Assembly: GCA_949126835.1 (NCBI GenBank)
Contig: OX421496.1
Span: 15,642,844-15,706,843 of the forward strand
DNA length: 64,000 bases
Direction of reading: 5' to 3'
From: Anisus vortex
Lineage: Eukaryota; Mollusca; Gastropoda; Planorbidae
Both the position numbers and the translations under genes were made by a program. The notes below the pieces were generated by a model. That model was not told the origin of the DNA and searched no databases. It saw only the letters and a program-made list of their open reading frames with translations. Positions 1-12,990 of this stretch are shown in pieces (positions within the stretch are counted from its first letter, which is position 1; each line of letters begins with the position of its first letter).

Positions 1-163
1 CAGCCTGGTCTAGCGTGGATGTTGCCCAATGATAGGGAAGTCTCTAGCTGCGACCGTGGTTCTATGGGACTTGGGGTCTTCACCTGCACACTATCCTCAG
101 AGATGGACTTGCAGTTGAGAGTGACAGCAGGAACACAGTGTTGATGACAAGTGTATTGACACG
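1..163 (-). CDS. RASSF-like gene, internal exon (second half of C1 zinc finger), partial at window edge
   Basis: An acceptor (ctttcag on the minus strand) ends at 164. The exon then reads C-Q-Y-T-C-H-Q-H-C-V-P-A-V-T-L-N-C, which supplies the last two cysteines of metal site pairs, the second His and the final Cys of a C1 domain. Joined in phase 1 to the exon at 28736..29111 it gives exactly H-x12-C-x2-C-x13-C-x2-C-x4-H-x2-C-x7-C. The frame stays open to position 1, so the exon probably continues outside the window. A gtgaag at 83..78 could act as a donor (exon 84..163) but is weak. The RA and SARAH domains expected for a RASSF protein are not in the window. Seen: motif, phase and acceptor. 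Inferred: RASSF identity. Confidence 0.8.
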
Positions 164-453
164 CTGAAAGTAGATAAAATAGACTCTCAAGACAAGGTCA
201 TTTTCAAGAGAACAAACAAGAATTAGTTCAAGTCAATATACATTGCATGCAATGAAAAAGGCAACAACCTTGTTTACGACACAAATTTTATAATATATAA
301 TGTTGAATGTAAGGATATTATTGTTGTCTCTGGATCTAAGAGGGGTTGTTTATCTAATATGAAGTTTATTTTGCTTGAAGAATTAGACCTGTATGGCACA
401 CAGCCTGATGAAAATGAGTGCAGCTTCGTATATCCAGTAAAAAAAGAACAATA

Positions 454-803
454 CATTGAACCCTCATTTATCGCAGTAGATAGGTTCCTGACCGGCCGCG
501 ATATCTGAAAATCTGTGAAGTAGGGGCACAATATTTACAGTATTTATTTAACGTGTATTCGGACGCTTAAATACCCCCTTTTACATACTGTTAACAAACC
601 ACCCTTTACAGTAATGTTCAGATATCTACAGTTCATCTGTATATACATACAGTTCACAGGCGTATTTTGAGTTTTCATATATTGCGACTATTTTTGAAAT
701 TTCTGGAAAATCCGCAATATGTTTTCTCATATAATATAATGAAAAAAATCTGCCAAGTCGTGAATCCGCAAATGTTGAACCGCAAAGTAGCGAGGGTTCA
801 CTG
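454..803. mobile_element. pogo/Tigger-like MITE
   Basis: Terminal inverted repeats cattgaaccctc and gagggttcactg are flanked by TA on both sides (452..453, 804..805). A closely similar element occurs at 61066..61424. No transposase frame, so it is non-autonomous. Confidence 0.8.
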
Positions 804-1419
804 TACTTTATTCTACGTAGAGAACAATTGGGCTACATAAATAGAATAGTAGTGATGCTACAAATATTTCTGGAGGTCATTGAACTAAGAGTTCACACGA
901 GGAGTGAGTCAGAGTGGAAGGTCTATCTGTAATCCCACTGGATAATAATTATTGGGGCAGAGCAACCACTAGTGTTTTTTTTTACTGGATACAAATCCCT
1001 TATTCATAAAAATTATTAAGAACCATTACCAAAACTGTTATTTATGAACATGCATCAATTTTCTTTAAAAAAAAACAACATACAAATTCAATCATTTAAT
1101 TCAACAGCTTGTTTTGAACTGTGAAAACTCTTCAATAATTTATAATACAATATTGAGCTATGGCAGCATATGTAAAATTATTTTAATTGAAAGGCATTAA
1201 AAATATTATTTTTTAAAGATCCATTTTAATGAAAACTATCAAAGCTTCTTGGGTTATGGCTGTCAATGGCCCGCCTGAATAAGACTGACAATGATTTATG
1301 GCTTATTTTAACATTCTGAGAGAATAGAGTTCACAATATTCTTTTGGGGTAATTGTGAATGGGGAACAAATATAAATTTAAAAATATTTTTGCTGCTAGG
1401 AAAATTTAGTTTGACACTT

Positions 1420-2352
1420 AATGGTTTATAAATACCTTGGAGCTCAATCATTTAAGTACTTAATGGTTTATATATACCTTGGAGCTCAACCATTTAAGTA
1501 CTTAATGGTTTCTATATACCTTGGAGCTCAATCATTTAAGTACTTAATGGTTTATATATACCTTGGAGCTCAATCATTTAAGTACTTAATGGTTTATATA
1601 TACCTTGGAGCTCAACCATTTTGGAGCTCAATCATTTAAGTACTTAATGGTTTATATATACCTTGGAGCTCAATCATTTAAGTACTTAATGGTTTATATA
1701 TACCTTGGAGCTCAATCATTTAAGTACTTAATGGTTTATAAATACCTTGGAGCTCAATCATTTAAGTACTTAATGGTTTATATATACCTAGGAGCTCAAT
1801 CATTTAAGTACTTAATGGTTTATATATACCTAGGAGCTCAATCATTTAAGTACTTAATGGTTTATATATACCTTGGAGCTCAATCATTTAAGTACTTAAT
1901 GGTTTATATATACCTAGGAGCTCAATCATTTAAGTACTTAATGGTTTATATATACCTTGGAGCTCAATCATTTAAGTACTTAATGGTTTATATATACCTA
2001 GGAGCTCAATCATTTAAGTACTTAATGGTTTATATATACCTTGGAGCTCAATCATTTAAGTACTTAATGGTTTATATATACCTTGGAGCTCAATCATTTA
2101 AGTACTTAATGGTTTATATATACCTAGGAGCTCAATCATTTAAGTACTTAATGGTTTATATATACCTTGGAGCTCAATCATTTAAGTACTTAATGGTTTA
2201 TATATACCTAGGAGCTCAATCATTTAAGTACTTAATGGTTTATATATACCTTGGAGCTCAATCATTTAAGTACTTAATGGTTTATATATACCTAGGAGCT
2301 CAATCATTTAAGTACTTAATGGTTTATATATACCTTGGAGCTCAATCATTTA
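1420..2352. repeat. 42-bp minisatellite, about 22 copies
   Basis: The unit encodes, in one frame, M-V-Y-I-Y-L-G-A-Q-S-F-K-Y-L. Because 42 is a multiple of three the frame stays open for hundreds of bases, but this is a by-product of the period. One junction near 1605..1650 is out of register. Units alternate between ccttgg and cctagg in the right-hand part. Each unit holds the perfect palindromes ttaagtacttaa and gagctc. Confidence 0.95.
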
Positions 2353-3897
2353 TTGTGAATTTTATTTTTGTAATGACACCTTTGTGTGTGTTTAAAAATA
2401 AAATAAAATTGTTCAAAGACGTTGATGGCATTAATGTATATAATATAAATAATACAAAATTCCATAGTCCTTTTTACTTTTAACAATGTTTTTTCTTTAT
2501 AAGCACTCAGGGTGGATTATATAAAGATTGTTTTAAGTAGATAGCTTAGATTTCTTTGGGTTATTTTTTTAATGCTTCACCTAAGTAAGTAGTTTTATTT
2601 TAATGCCTACAAATAAATACTAGGTGTGTACTCAAAATTTGTTTCAGCAACCGAGAATACTTTTAAGAACTTTTTTTATCCAATCATCAAAATATAAAAA
2701 AATTGGAAAAAAATGGATGCTCCCAGGTTTAGTAGGCCTACTAAGTAACAAAATGGCTGTGAATTACTAGTATGTAGGTCAAGATAATAGGCCTAATAAT
2801 TTTTTATGACAAAGGGGAATAAAACTGACAAGTTCAAATTTCAATCAAAACACATGCCATAACAAACTGCCTCATAAAGCCAAGCCTAACTCAACATTGT
2901 TTAGTGGTGAATTGAGCTGTTGTCTTGGGCCTTGGGAAGTAAATACCTAAGAAGAGAATACCTCAACAATACCACCCATGGCCAAAAGGTCTAGACTACA
3001 GCAGTACAGCCAATAGGGCTCTGTCCACAACCCAGAACTACAGGGCATCTAATTTATAAATGCTGGAAGAAAGCAACCTAAAATTATAGTAAAGTTGGTT
3101 GCCTAGAGTAGAGTACTACCATTAATAAGACTGCACAGTGGAGGAAACCCTGATTAAAAAACAAAACAAACCAGAATCAGAAGACAGCAGCCTACTAGGT
3201 CTGTGCAAAAAGTTGCAGCTGTCTACATATGCACAAATCATCAAAAGCATAAAAAATGAAAATTAATTTCAAAACTTTAAGAACAGTGGTGTGTTACAGA
3301 GTCAGACATTAGCATAGAATAGAAACATCTGTTGTGACAGCCTCAATTTCTGTCGACCTTTAACTTTTTATTGATTAGTTGAGTGGGTTTTTTCTTCTAC
3401 TTTTTATGGCTTTTAAAAACAGCAAAAGTACCGGCATATTAGATTATTAATTATTTCATTACGCAATGTAAATTTCTCATTTAGCCAAAAGAATTTAATG
3501 AGGTTTGTATGGCCTTCATTGAAAACATTTGTTTTTCCTTTAAAAGGGTTGTTACTAAAAATTATTTTTAAACTTCCAAACTTTAAAAAACATTCACAAA
3601 CCAATATTTGTACAGGTATGGGTTAAATGACTTAATGTAAACAAGTAGTGTATATAGCCTACGTTAAGTTGTCCAAATTAAAATACTTTTTGTGGATGTT
3701 TTTGAATACTTAAAGAATTTACAAAATAAGTTCAGTAAAACAAACATGATGGGAGTTAAGGAATCCTTCACAATAAAGTTATTAATTTGTTTTTAAATAA
3801 AGTTTTTTTTTTGCACAGAGTAGTCCATTATAGTAAAATTCACAAACTTTCCCAACCCTTTGTCATTTTTTCAAAACTTTCTCAAACCAAATGAACC

Positions 3898-5239
3898 CTA
3901 ACTAGCATAACATGTAAATTACTTGAACATATAATATATAGTAGTATAGTAAATCATCTAGAGAAACTTAATGCACTGTGCCCACACCAACACGGCTTCA
4001 GGAAAAATAGATCATGTGAGACTCAATTGATAGGCTTAATAGATGACTTGTCTAAGGGATTAGATAATAACAACCAAATTGATGCTATATTGCTAGATTT
4101 TTCCAAAGCATTTGATAAAGTTCATCATTCTAGTCTACTAAAAAACTTAAATATTTTGGCATCTCTGGTCCCTTACATCAGTGGATTCAGGACTTTCTTA
4201 TAGGCAGAGAACAAACAGTGATAATAAATGGCTCTAAGTCATCACCAATAACTGTAAACTCAAGGAGTTCCACAAGGAACTGTTCTAGGACCCCTACTAT
4301 TTCTAATTTATATTAATGATCTGCCAAATTGCATCAACACAGGGAAAAAAGTAAGATTATTTGCAGATGTTTGCATAATTTATAGAAGAATAATAAAGAC
4401 AGGAAAAGATAGTGAACTTCTACAAAAAGACCTAGATGAACTACAAAAATGGGAATCAAACTGGAGTATGTCTTTTCACCCAGAAAAATGCCAACTAATA
4501 AGGGTATGAAAGAAAAAGAAACAAATATTAGCAAACTACTTCATTCATGATAAAGAACTAACTCAAACTAACAATGCTAAGTATCTAGGAGTAATAATAA
4601 ATGACAAGTTATCTTGGAACCCTCATATTGATGAAGTAATTAAAAAATCAAACAAAACATTAGGATTCATAAAAAGGAACTTTTACAAATGTAATGTGAA
4701 TATAAAACTAAAATGCTATCTCACATTAGTTAGACCTATACTAGAATATGCAGCACCTGTATGGGACCCATCAACTAAAGAAAACATTTAAAAATTAGAA
4801 CAAATCCAAAAAAGAGCTGCAAGGTTCATAACCAGTGAATATTCCCAATTAACAAGAGTAACACCATTAGTCAAATCACTAAACCTAGAAACACTAGAGG
4901 ACAGAAGGGCAAAGAGTAAAGTAGTGATAATACACAAGGCATTAAACTCTAATTTAGAAATACAACCCAATAACAACCTGTTGCAAAGCTCAGATAAACA
5001 TAAAGACAAAACCACTTTCCTTGTCCCTTATGTGAGAACAAATGCATATAAGTACTTTTTCTTCCCAAGTGGCATTCCGGCATGGAATGGTTTGCCTGAA
5101 CAAACCAGGAAAACCAGTAACTTAACATCATTTAAAACATCAATAAAAATTCAAGACTAGACTCGGACCACAGTTGTGCGTAGGACGCAATAATCTTCTT
5201 TATAGAAGGAGCGTCTGTAATGCATAAGATAAGATAAGA
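3898..5239 (+). pseudogene. Degenerate 5'-truncated copy of the same LINE
   Basis: Plus-strand copy of the reverse-transcriptase half and 3' end of the element at 53088..55850. It starts near the finger region and ends in repeated ataag units. It has frameshifts and stop codons, for example around 4140, 4260 and 4508, so it is dead. It lies in the large Rassf intron in the antisense orientation. Confidence 0.9.
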
Positions 5240-5990
5240 ACCTTGTTTAAATCTCAACAATTTTAAACATTTAATCTTAACCAAATGAGTGTTTAATTTA
5301 AATCAATTTTCAAGGCCTGTTCTTTCATATTTATTGTGTAAATCTTGGTGAAAATTATTATAATAATATTTACACTGGTGTTGGTGAGAAAATGCCAATT
5401 GTTTTTAAAATGTAAGTATAAAAAAAAGATACACACACAAACACTCGTAACCTTTAATAATATTTTGAGTTCCTGGCCTCTATAGACTCTTTAGTGCAGG
5501 AAACTGTACAGCTAGTTTGTTGTTTTACTACTTCCTTGTTTTACTTTTACAAAACACAACAGGAAGTAGCCCACAAGAGTCTGCTATGCTTTGCCAGATA
5601 AGACTTATCTCAACCTCTGTCAAACACTATTCCACTCTTTAAGCTTTCACTGTCTCTTCAAAATGCTAACTTACAATTTTGTCTTTTTTTTTATAATATT
5701 TTTTTTCTGTTATGTATTTTTTTTTTTACCTTCTATTTTATTAGGTGCAGGTGGAATTGGGGGATTTTGTTTAAATTTCCAGGAGAATTTTTAAAAGGCG
5801 GTTTCCTGTATTTTTGCCTGTTTACTTTTCAATGATTTCAGAAGATACCGGTATCTAGAAAATTCTTGAATTTCAGGAAGCATCACAACCTTTTATTATT
5901 ATTATTATTAAGCCACTTTAAGTATAGCTCTAGACTCTAGTAGTCTACTTATTAGATACAAGATAAAACTGAAACAATGGGAGTTGTGGA

Positions 5991-6272
5991 CAAAATAAAA
6001 TTAATAGTAGGCAAGGGAACTTCAAAAACCATTTGGTTTCAATATTCTAAAAATATTTTAGTTTAGTTTAAAAAAAAAATATTCTAGAAATATTTCACTA
6101 TTTTAAAATATTTGAAAGTTATCAAAAGATTTCAAAATAAAATTAATGGTAGGCAGGGAACTTCAAAAACCATTTAATGTCAATATTCTAAAAATATTTT
6201 AGTTTAGTTTGAAAAAAAAAATCTTTCAATATTTCAATATTTTAAAATATTTGAAAGTTATCAAAAGATTTC
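5991..6272. repeat. Tandem duplication, two copies of about 141 bp
   Basis: The block caaaataaaattaat...ggaacttcaaaaacc...gttatcaaaagattt occurs twice in a row with small differences. Confidence 0.85.
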
Positions 6273-7494
6273 ATTATTAAAACAAAATGTTTCATTTATT
6301 CATTCATTTTTAAAACTAAATGTGGTAATACTAATTACCTGTATTTATCAAATTCCCCACCAACCACTTCACATAGCCAACATTTTAAGATGGGTTAATT
6401 ACATCAAGGGGGACAAATAGCAAGGTATAGGTATTAGGTAACCTTAATTCTGTTCAACTGAACTCTTCGTTGCATTTCATTGGTTGCTGAACAGACACTT
6501 TAAGATAAACAACAGGTTTTTTTTTAAAGACAGTTTGATCTTTTGGAGATAATGGCATCTGGCGATTAATGGCACTGTGCCGAAAAGTTGCGATGGGGTA
6601 TAAAAAAAATGCACATGTGCTGGAAAAAACGAGTGATTACGCCAAAGAGTGATTAATATCTAGTCTAGTCTAGGGGAAAAAAAACAATGCCTGCAGTCCC
6701 ACACACGGGAAAAAAATTAATACGATGACTTTACAACTAATGGGTTTGCTTTCTTTAAAACAAGAGCAATCTTATATTAGAGACGGGGTCATATCAGCAA
6801 ACAGCACACACGTCAAACACCTGAAACATTTCTTAAACACATGTCTGAGAAAGCCCTTAGCTCAAACCCACAAAAAAAAAAAAAACAGCGCGCCGTATAG
6901 GCCTACATGTGGATCAGTTTTTACCGCAAGAGTAGGTAACAATTAGATTTTAGTAGACCATGTGTAGTGTAAGCAATGTATGAATTTCAATGTCCGTTGT
7001 GAGGCTTGTAAGTGATAACAAATGAGTTGTATAAAGTAGTAGCCTACTCAAGACTTCAAAAGCCCTAATTTCTGTTTGTTGTACTTTAAAACCTAAGTTC
7101 GGAAAAACATAAATGTTATATGGTAGTGGTAGACCTATTAACTAAGGCTAGAAGGACTAAATGCAAACAGTTAGTAGGCCTACAGAACTCTAAATCACCA
7201 GTTATAAGACACACAATTATAAATACAATGAGGTAAAGGCTTAGTCTAAATGCTGATTCTTGGCTAAAGATTTTGTGGAAATAAAAACAAACAAAAATAG
7301 ACTATACACCATATTCAGATTTTACACAATAAACTAGGCTACATTTTTAAAATTCGTACCCCATCAAGTATAGATATATATAGGTCACTATTTGGTGGTT
7401 ATAATTTTTAAAAAATATACAGTAAATTTGTTGCAAATATTAGATCTGTTGTTATGGGGAATGTGGATACCGGTACATTGAAACACGCGATAAA

Positions 7495-7936
7495 TAAATA
7501 AAGACTAATATGTTTGGTTTTGGGTGTCATTACACAAATCAGTTATTCAATTCCAACTGTCTCCAATTTAACTGGTATGTTACTAAATAAAGACTAATAT
7601 GTTTGGTTTGGGTGTCATTACACAAATCAGTTATTCAATTCCAACTGTCTCCAATTTAACTGGTATGTTACTAAATAAAGACTAATATGTTTGGTTTGGG
7701 TGTCATTACACAAATCAGTTATTCAATTCCAACTGTCTCCAATTTAACTGGTATGTTACTAAATAAAGACTAATATGTTTGGTTTAGGTGTCATTACACA
7801 AATCAGTTATTCAATTCCAACTGTCTCCAATTTAACTGGTATGTTACTAAATAAAGACTAATATGTTTAGTTTGGGTGTCATTACACAAATCAGTTATTC
7901 AATTCCAACTGTCTCCAATTTAACTGGTATGTTACT
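7495..7936. repeat. 88-bp tandem repeat, about five copies
   Basis: The word agactaatatgttt recurs at 7502, 7591, 7679, 7767 and 7855, a period of 88 bp after a first unit one base longer. Copies are almost identical, so the array is young. Confidence 0.95.
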
Positions 7937-9861
7937 TTAAGAAGTCAATTAATGCGTGATGGCCACAGTCTAGTATTTAATAGGGTCCCAATTCTCAAGG
8001 GCACAGCAAAGAAGTTTTGAATATAAATTTGTCTTTACATTGGCCTTGTTTTGTTTAGTACACAAAATACTTCAGCCAAGTGTGAGCTTAAGAGTTCGTT
8101 GCATACACAATGCATACACTTGTTAATCTAAACACTCAAATGATTCACTTCTTAAAATAAATTTTCATTCAGGAAACCTAAACTAAATCTATGGCTACAT
8201 CCTTTTATTAAGCCATTTAGCTTAATGAGTGACATATTTATCAATCAAGTTCACGGTTGGAGGAAACATATGCGCTAATTGCAGACGATAAAAAAATTAA
8301 AAACCTTAAAAATTAAAAGCCAAGCTTTAAAAAAAGAGGGCAGGAAATAAATATTTTGAAATAATAAAATAAATATGGGGGGAGTGGGGAAGGGGGAGAA
8401 AGGTGGGGGGGGGGAGAAAGGTGGGGGGGGGGGGCGGGGTTAATGTTAATGAAAGGTGTGGTTGCTGTTTGAATTGGGATTTAATGATATTTTAACGTCA
8501 TAGTTTATTCCATCTGCCACGACCACGCTCGCGTTGGAAATTGTTGCACATAATATTCACATAATACAAGATAATCTGCCCAAGCAATTTTCCAAACTAC
8601 CCGGTCTCAAGTCAGTATTCTGGCCACTAAAACAAAATTAACCGGTAGAGAAAAAGACGTTAACAAAAAGGGGAGAGGGTGGGGGGGGGGGTGAAATTTA
8701 AAATCTAAGTCACATTATCTACTGGAGGTAGACCGGATCTAGATTATATCTATATCTGTACATTTAGCCCCAAGCGGACATTTTGTGTTTGTGTGTACAT
8801 ATTTTTAGCTACACCCACTCGAATAAAGAATACATTGTACATCTGTACATCATAGAAAATGTCTGGAAATTCATATTCAAATTCGGCTAGTATAAGAGTA
8901 AAAGTAAAGTATCCCGTCGGAACAAACTTATCCATGATAGTAGGTATAATGAGGTCAAGAGGATTCTTATTCTAAAGTCATTTAAAATTGCCAAACGTTT
9001 CATAAACATTCCCTAAACTTTACCCCTAAAAAAAAAGAAATCAAAATAAAATAATTAAAAAAAAATATTGTGACAGCTAGGTTATGTGTACATGTGTAAA
9101 CATTAGCCGGTAAAGTATTTAGATAGTTCAAATTGGGTTTTTCTTCATCAAAAAATGCTTTTCGGTAGGTAATGTCCAAAACTATGTAGATTAAGGACAC
9201 ATTAAGACATTACTTGTTTTCACATACATTTTTGGGGGCTGTTTTGTCCGTTATAGCGAAATTCCCAATCTGTATTGAGTTTTCCCTAACATGAAAAAAA
9301 AAACATCTGTCTCAAACTGTCCCATCCCCTCGAATCGTGTAAAAGTACACAAATTACAAATAGCCCGAACACGAAATGAAAATAAAGGTTTGGAAAACGC
9401 TAGAATTTAAAAGGTAAAGCGTTGGATTTCCATGCAGAGGGTCTCTGGTCCCAATCCGGTATTTTCAGAATGTTGGCGTGTTTTTTCTTCACTATGACCT
9501 GGCGGCTTCCCCATTTTACCGAATTCTAGTGAGTTCGTCATTCCTTCAGGGTCAAGTAAATCTAGCCAGATAATGTGTTGGCAACAGATCTTCAAGAGTT
9601 ACAAAACAAAAGGAGGGGAAGTTTGGGAAAGAAATGTACTGTTAAGCTTACTTAAGAACAGAGGACTCGGTACAAAAAATTGAATGACACATTCATTAAT
9701 TTTTTTTTTAACTTTAACTTTCACTTTATTTGCATTTCTGATGAAAATAGTTGAAGAAAGTTTTAAACGATGTATCTGCTCCCACTTTCTCGTCTCACTC
9801 ATCCCTCTCTACCTCTTGTCTTTTGAGCTGTGGAGAGAAGCGATCATCATCATATATATAA

Positions 9862-9990
9862 GTTACAGTTAATAGAAGATATTGCATCCAATGCTCAGGT
9901 ATGGTGGTGGGGAAAGGTGGACGGCAGGGTTAGAACCAGTCTTCTTGATGACTAGCCACAGGACCAGCTGGCCACTCTTAACAACAAATG
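9862..9990 (-). mobile_element. tRNA-derived SINE copy (minus)
   Basis: Reverse-strand copy with head ggccagctggtcctgtggctagtcat and box B ggttctaaccctgcc. It ends in a decayed LINE-like tail (gcaatatcttct...ctgtaactta). Confidence 0.7.
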
Positions 9991-10719
9991 TTTTTTTTTT
10001 TCGTGGTTTACTTTTTCTAAACCTGAAGGTCCCTGTTGTTCCGGCTATCGGTAGATACAATTTTAACCCACCCTAAAATATTGAAGAAATATCCACAAGT
10101 AGAAACCCAACAAAACAACGCACACACAAAAACACCTTTGGGTGAAACGAACGTTTCATACAGGGTTAGAATTTGGTAGACGCGATGAAATTCAAGTCTG
10201 CGGAAGTCATTACTTGTTCTATTATATTTTTTTTGGTGGGGGGTTGAAGAGCTGCCAAAACTAACGTCGGTTTCCCAAGATACGGGTGATGTACTGATAG
10301 CTATAGCTATATATATACATATAGCCTGCTTTATGTGTGCTATATACTGTGCTGTACCGACAGGCTCCCGTGCGCACAGGTAAGAGGTGCGCACAACGGT
10401 CAACATTTTGTATTTGTAATGAAACGCGTGCACACAACAAAAGTACAGCCATGTACATGGCTATACGTGTTCAGTGCACAACGTTTTCTATTGTGTGCTT
10501 TGTCGACAAGGGAAGCTACACGGCTAGTTTAGTACACTAAAGTAAGAACACATGTACCTTATCAACATAAGATAACCAACAACAGCTGTTGTTATATCCA
10601 GAGATGATGGCGGCTTAAACCTGGGAAGTGGGTGTTTTGATAAACATATAGGAAGCGTTAAGCTGATCGTAAATATGTTTTGAGAGACGGGGGAATGGAC
10701 ATACACATAGATAAGATGG

Positions 10720-11347
10720 GTGGATTGATGGGTGAATTAATGAGTGGATTGGTGGAAGGATATATAGATGGATCTATGGATAGTAGACAGATTACATAGA
10801 TCAGAGCGATAGTTAGATAAGATCATTAGATAGATTAAATATTTTACATAGATAAGGTAGATAGTTAGATAAGGTCAACAGATAGATTAAATAATCAATT
10901 ATATAAATCACGCTGATAGTTAGATAAGATCAATAGATAGTTTAGATAGATTGCATAGATCAGGCCGATAGTTAGAAAAGATCAATAGATATATTGCATA
11001 GATCAAGATGCTAGCTGGATAAGATCAATAGATATATTAGATAGATCAAGCTGCTAGCTGGATAAGATCAATAGATATATTAGATAGATCAAGCTGCTAG
11101 CTGGATATGATCAATAGATATATTAGATAGATCAAGCTGCTAGCTGGATATGATCAATAGATATATTAGATAGATCAAGCTGCTAGCTGGATATGATCAA
11201 TAGATATATTAGATAGATCAAGCTGCTAGCTGGATAAGATCAATAGATATATTAGATAGATCAAGCTGCTAGCTGGATAAGATCAATAAATATATTAGAT
11301 AGATCAAGCTGCTAGCTGGATATGATCAATAGATATATTAGATAGAT
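10720..11347. repeat. GATA-rich array with a 43-bp higher unit
   Basis: A GATA/GATC-rich simple region becomes regular from about 11035. There ctgctagctgg recurs every 43 bp (11051, 11094, 11137 and on). The array resumes weakly at 12999..13160 after the hAT-like insertion. Confidence 0.9.
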
Positions 11348-12990
11348 CAGGGGTCGGCAACCTTTGCTAACAGTGTGCCAAACTAGGATTTCTAAATCAT
11401 TCAGCGTGACAACAGTTTAAAAGTCAACCTGCTCTATTATACTTTTTAGATTTATTTTTATAGGACAATTCATTTTACTCCATAGCTAGACCAAGGCCAG
11501 AAGCAAAGTAGATTATTTATAGAGAAAATCGTTAAATCTTGTTATATTTAAAACAAAATGAACGTGTTTGTGATTATCATCCTTTTTATTTGCCTACTTT
11601 ATATAAAAAAACAATATTTTATTACTAAACTTTCACATTTATGGTCATTATTGTAGAAACATTATCATTTGTTAGTCAAGATGAGGATCTAACAAATGAT
11701 AATTGATAATATTAATTATATTTTGACCTCTTAACTGATCTGTCCTTTATTTTTTTGTTTTCAACAATGTTTATTGACACTTTTTACATGTACAATAATA
11801 TTCATATATTTGTACATTAAGAGGAAGGATAGAAGACATTAATTGCAATTTTTACAATTCTAAAGGATAGAAGACAACATAGAGTATTTAAACAAATTTA
11901 GATAATTTATGTAGTTGTTGTAGCTAGGTTTAGACTTTCACATCCATTCATTCTGTTTATTTGACATAGTTTTCCATTCATTCGTTACTTTCGTATCATA
12001 CTTCAATAGTGTACATGCATCTTATACATAACATATATATATCTGATTGTATAAAGTAGAAATTATACAAGTTTACATTGGGGAAGGAATAGAGGAAATT
12101 TTAATTTTATGTTATTAATTTTATTACAACAAAACCAGAGAAAAAGGAGTAGAGCAATAGAAATTCATTTATGTTCGGGAGTCTTTGTGAGGGGTGGGTG
12201 GGGGGGGGGGGGCTTTCGAAAATAGGATGATTGTAACCAAGTGGGTACCTCTACAATTATTTAGATTGGCGAGAAATGAGGGGGGGGGGGGGAGATAGGC
12301 AAGATTTAATTTACGCTAATATTGTAACTAACTTTAAATTTAAATTCATTCATTCTTTTTTATTTGACATTCTTGCTTAGCATCCATACATATTTTAATT
12401 AATTTAAACATATAATAAACGTAACAATCCATTATTAACTGTAAGATATTTAAAACAACATAATATGAAGATAAATGAACCAAAGTTTGGTAGAAATTAT
12501 GTACATCTAGCTTCAATTGTTATATCCCTGTCCTTTAATGTGTTTTAGAATTTAGACCCCGGTAAGTGGTATGGTTTAAGCGGAATAGATACGTAATAAT
12601 CATACAAACTGGGTAGTTAACGTAATGTTTTAAAATATACATATATATGATATAAATTCTCTAGTCATATAATATTTATATAATTTACAAATACTTTTTA
12701 CAGTTTGATCATTTACAAGTTATAAACTGTAAGCTATTTATTGTTTTATAATAGAAACATTTTAGAAATATTAGCGCAATTAAAACGGTTTAATTATCTC
12801 CCTTTAATTAAAAAATGTTTCAATTGCAGACCTAAGCAGCTTCCTTCCAGATTTTTTCCACAAATGGGCACATTTGGATGTCCACTTTTTTAATGCTTAA
12901 AATTTAACATGCATTTTAAAATCGCCAATATCCCTCCATTCATTGAAAATCGTTCTGCGTGCCAAGTGTAACTTAGGTTGCCGACCCCTC
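11348..12990. mobile_element. hAT-like non-autonomous element inserted in a GATA-type repeat
   Basis: Ends CAGGGGTCGGCAACCT and AGGTTGCCGACCCCTC are inverted repeats (15 of 16). The 8-bp duplication agatagat flanks both sides (11340..11347, 12991..12998), though the surrounding array is itself rich in this word. No transposase frame is present. Internal parts are shared in reverse with 47548..48740. Confidence 0.85.

Noticed and set aside
78..83. Donor gtgaag ending the RASSF-like exon at 84
   Set aside because: Weak match to a donor, and the frame stays open to the edge with plausible sequence; kept as an alternative only.
1605..2483. 292-residue open frame of repeated MVYIYLGAQSFKYL units
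   Set aside because: It is a minisatellite whose period is a multiple of three. The frame dissolves at both ends, has no splice sites or start context, and lies in an intron of a gene on the other strand.
9407..9595. Possible further SINE (tggatttccatgcagagggtc head)
   Set aside because: tRNA-like start is suggestive but I found no second copy, tail or target duplication in the window.
10017..10433. 138-residue minus-strand frame
   Set aside because: No recognisable domain, low-complexity Tyr/Ile content from TA repeats, and no splice sites linking it to the RASSF-like exons in phase 1.
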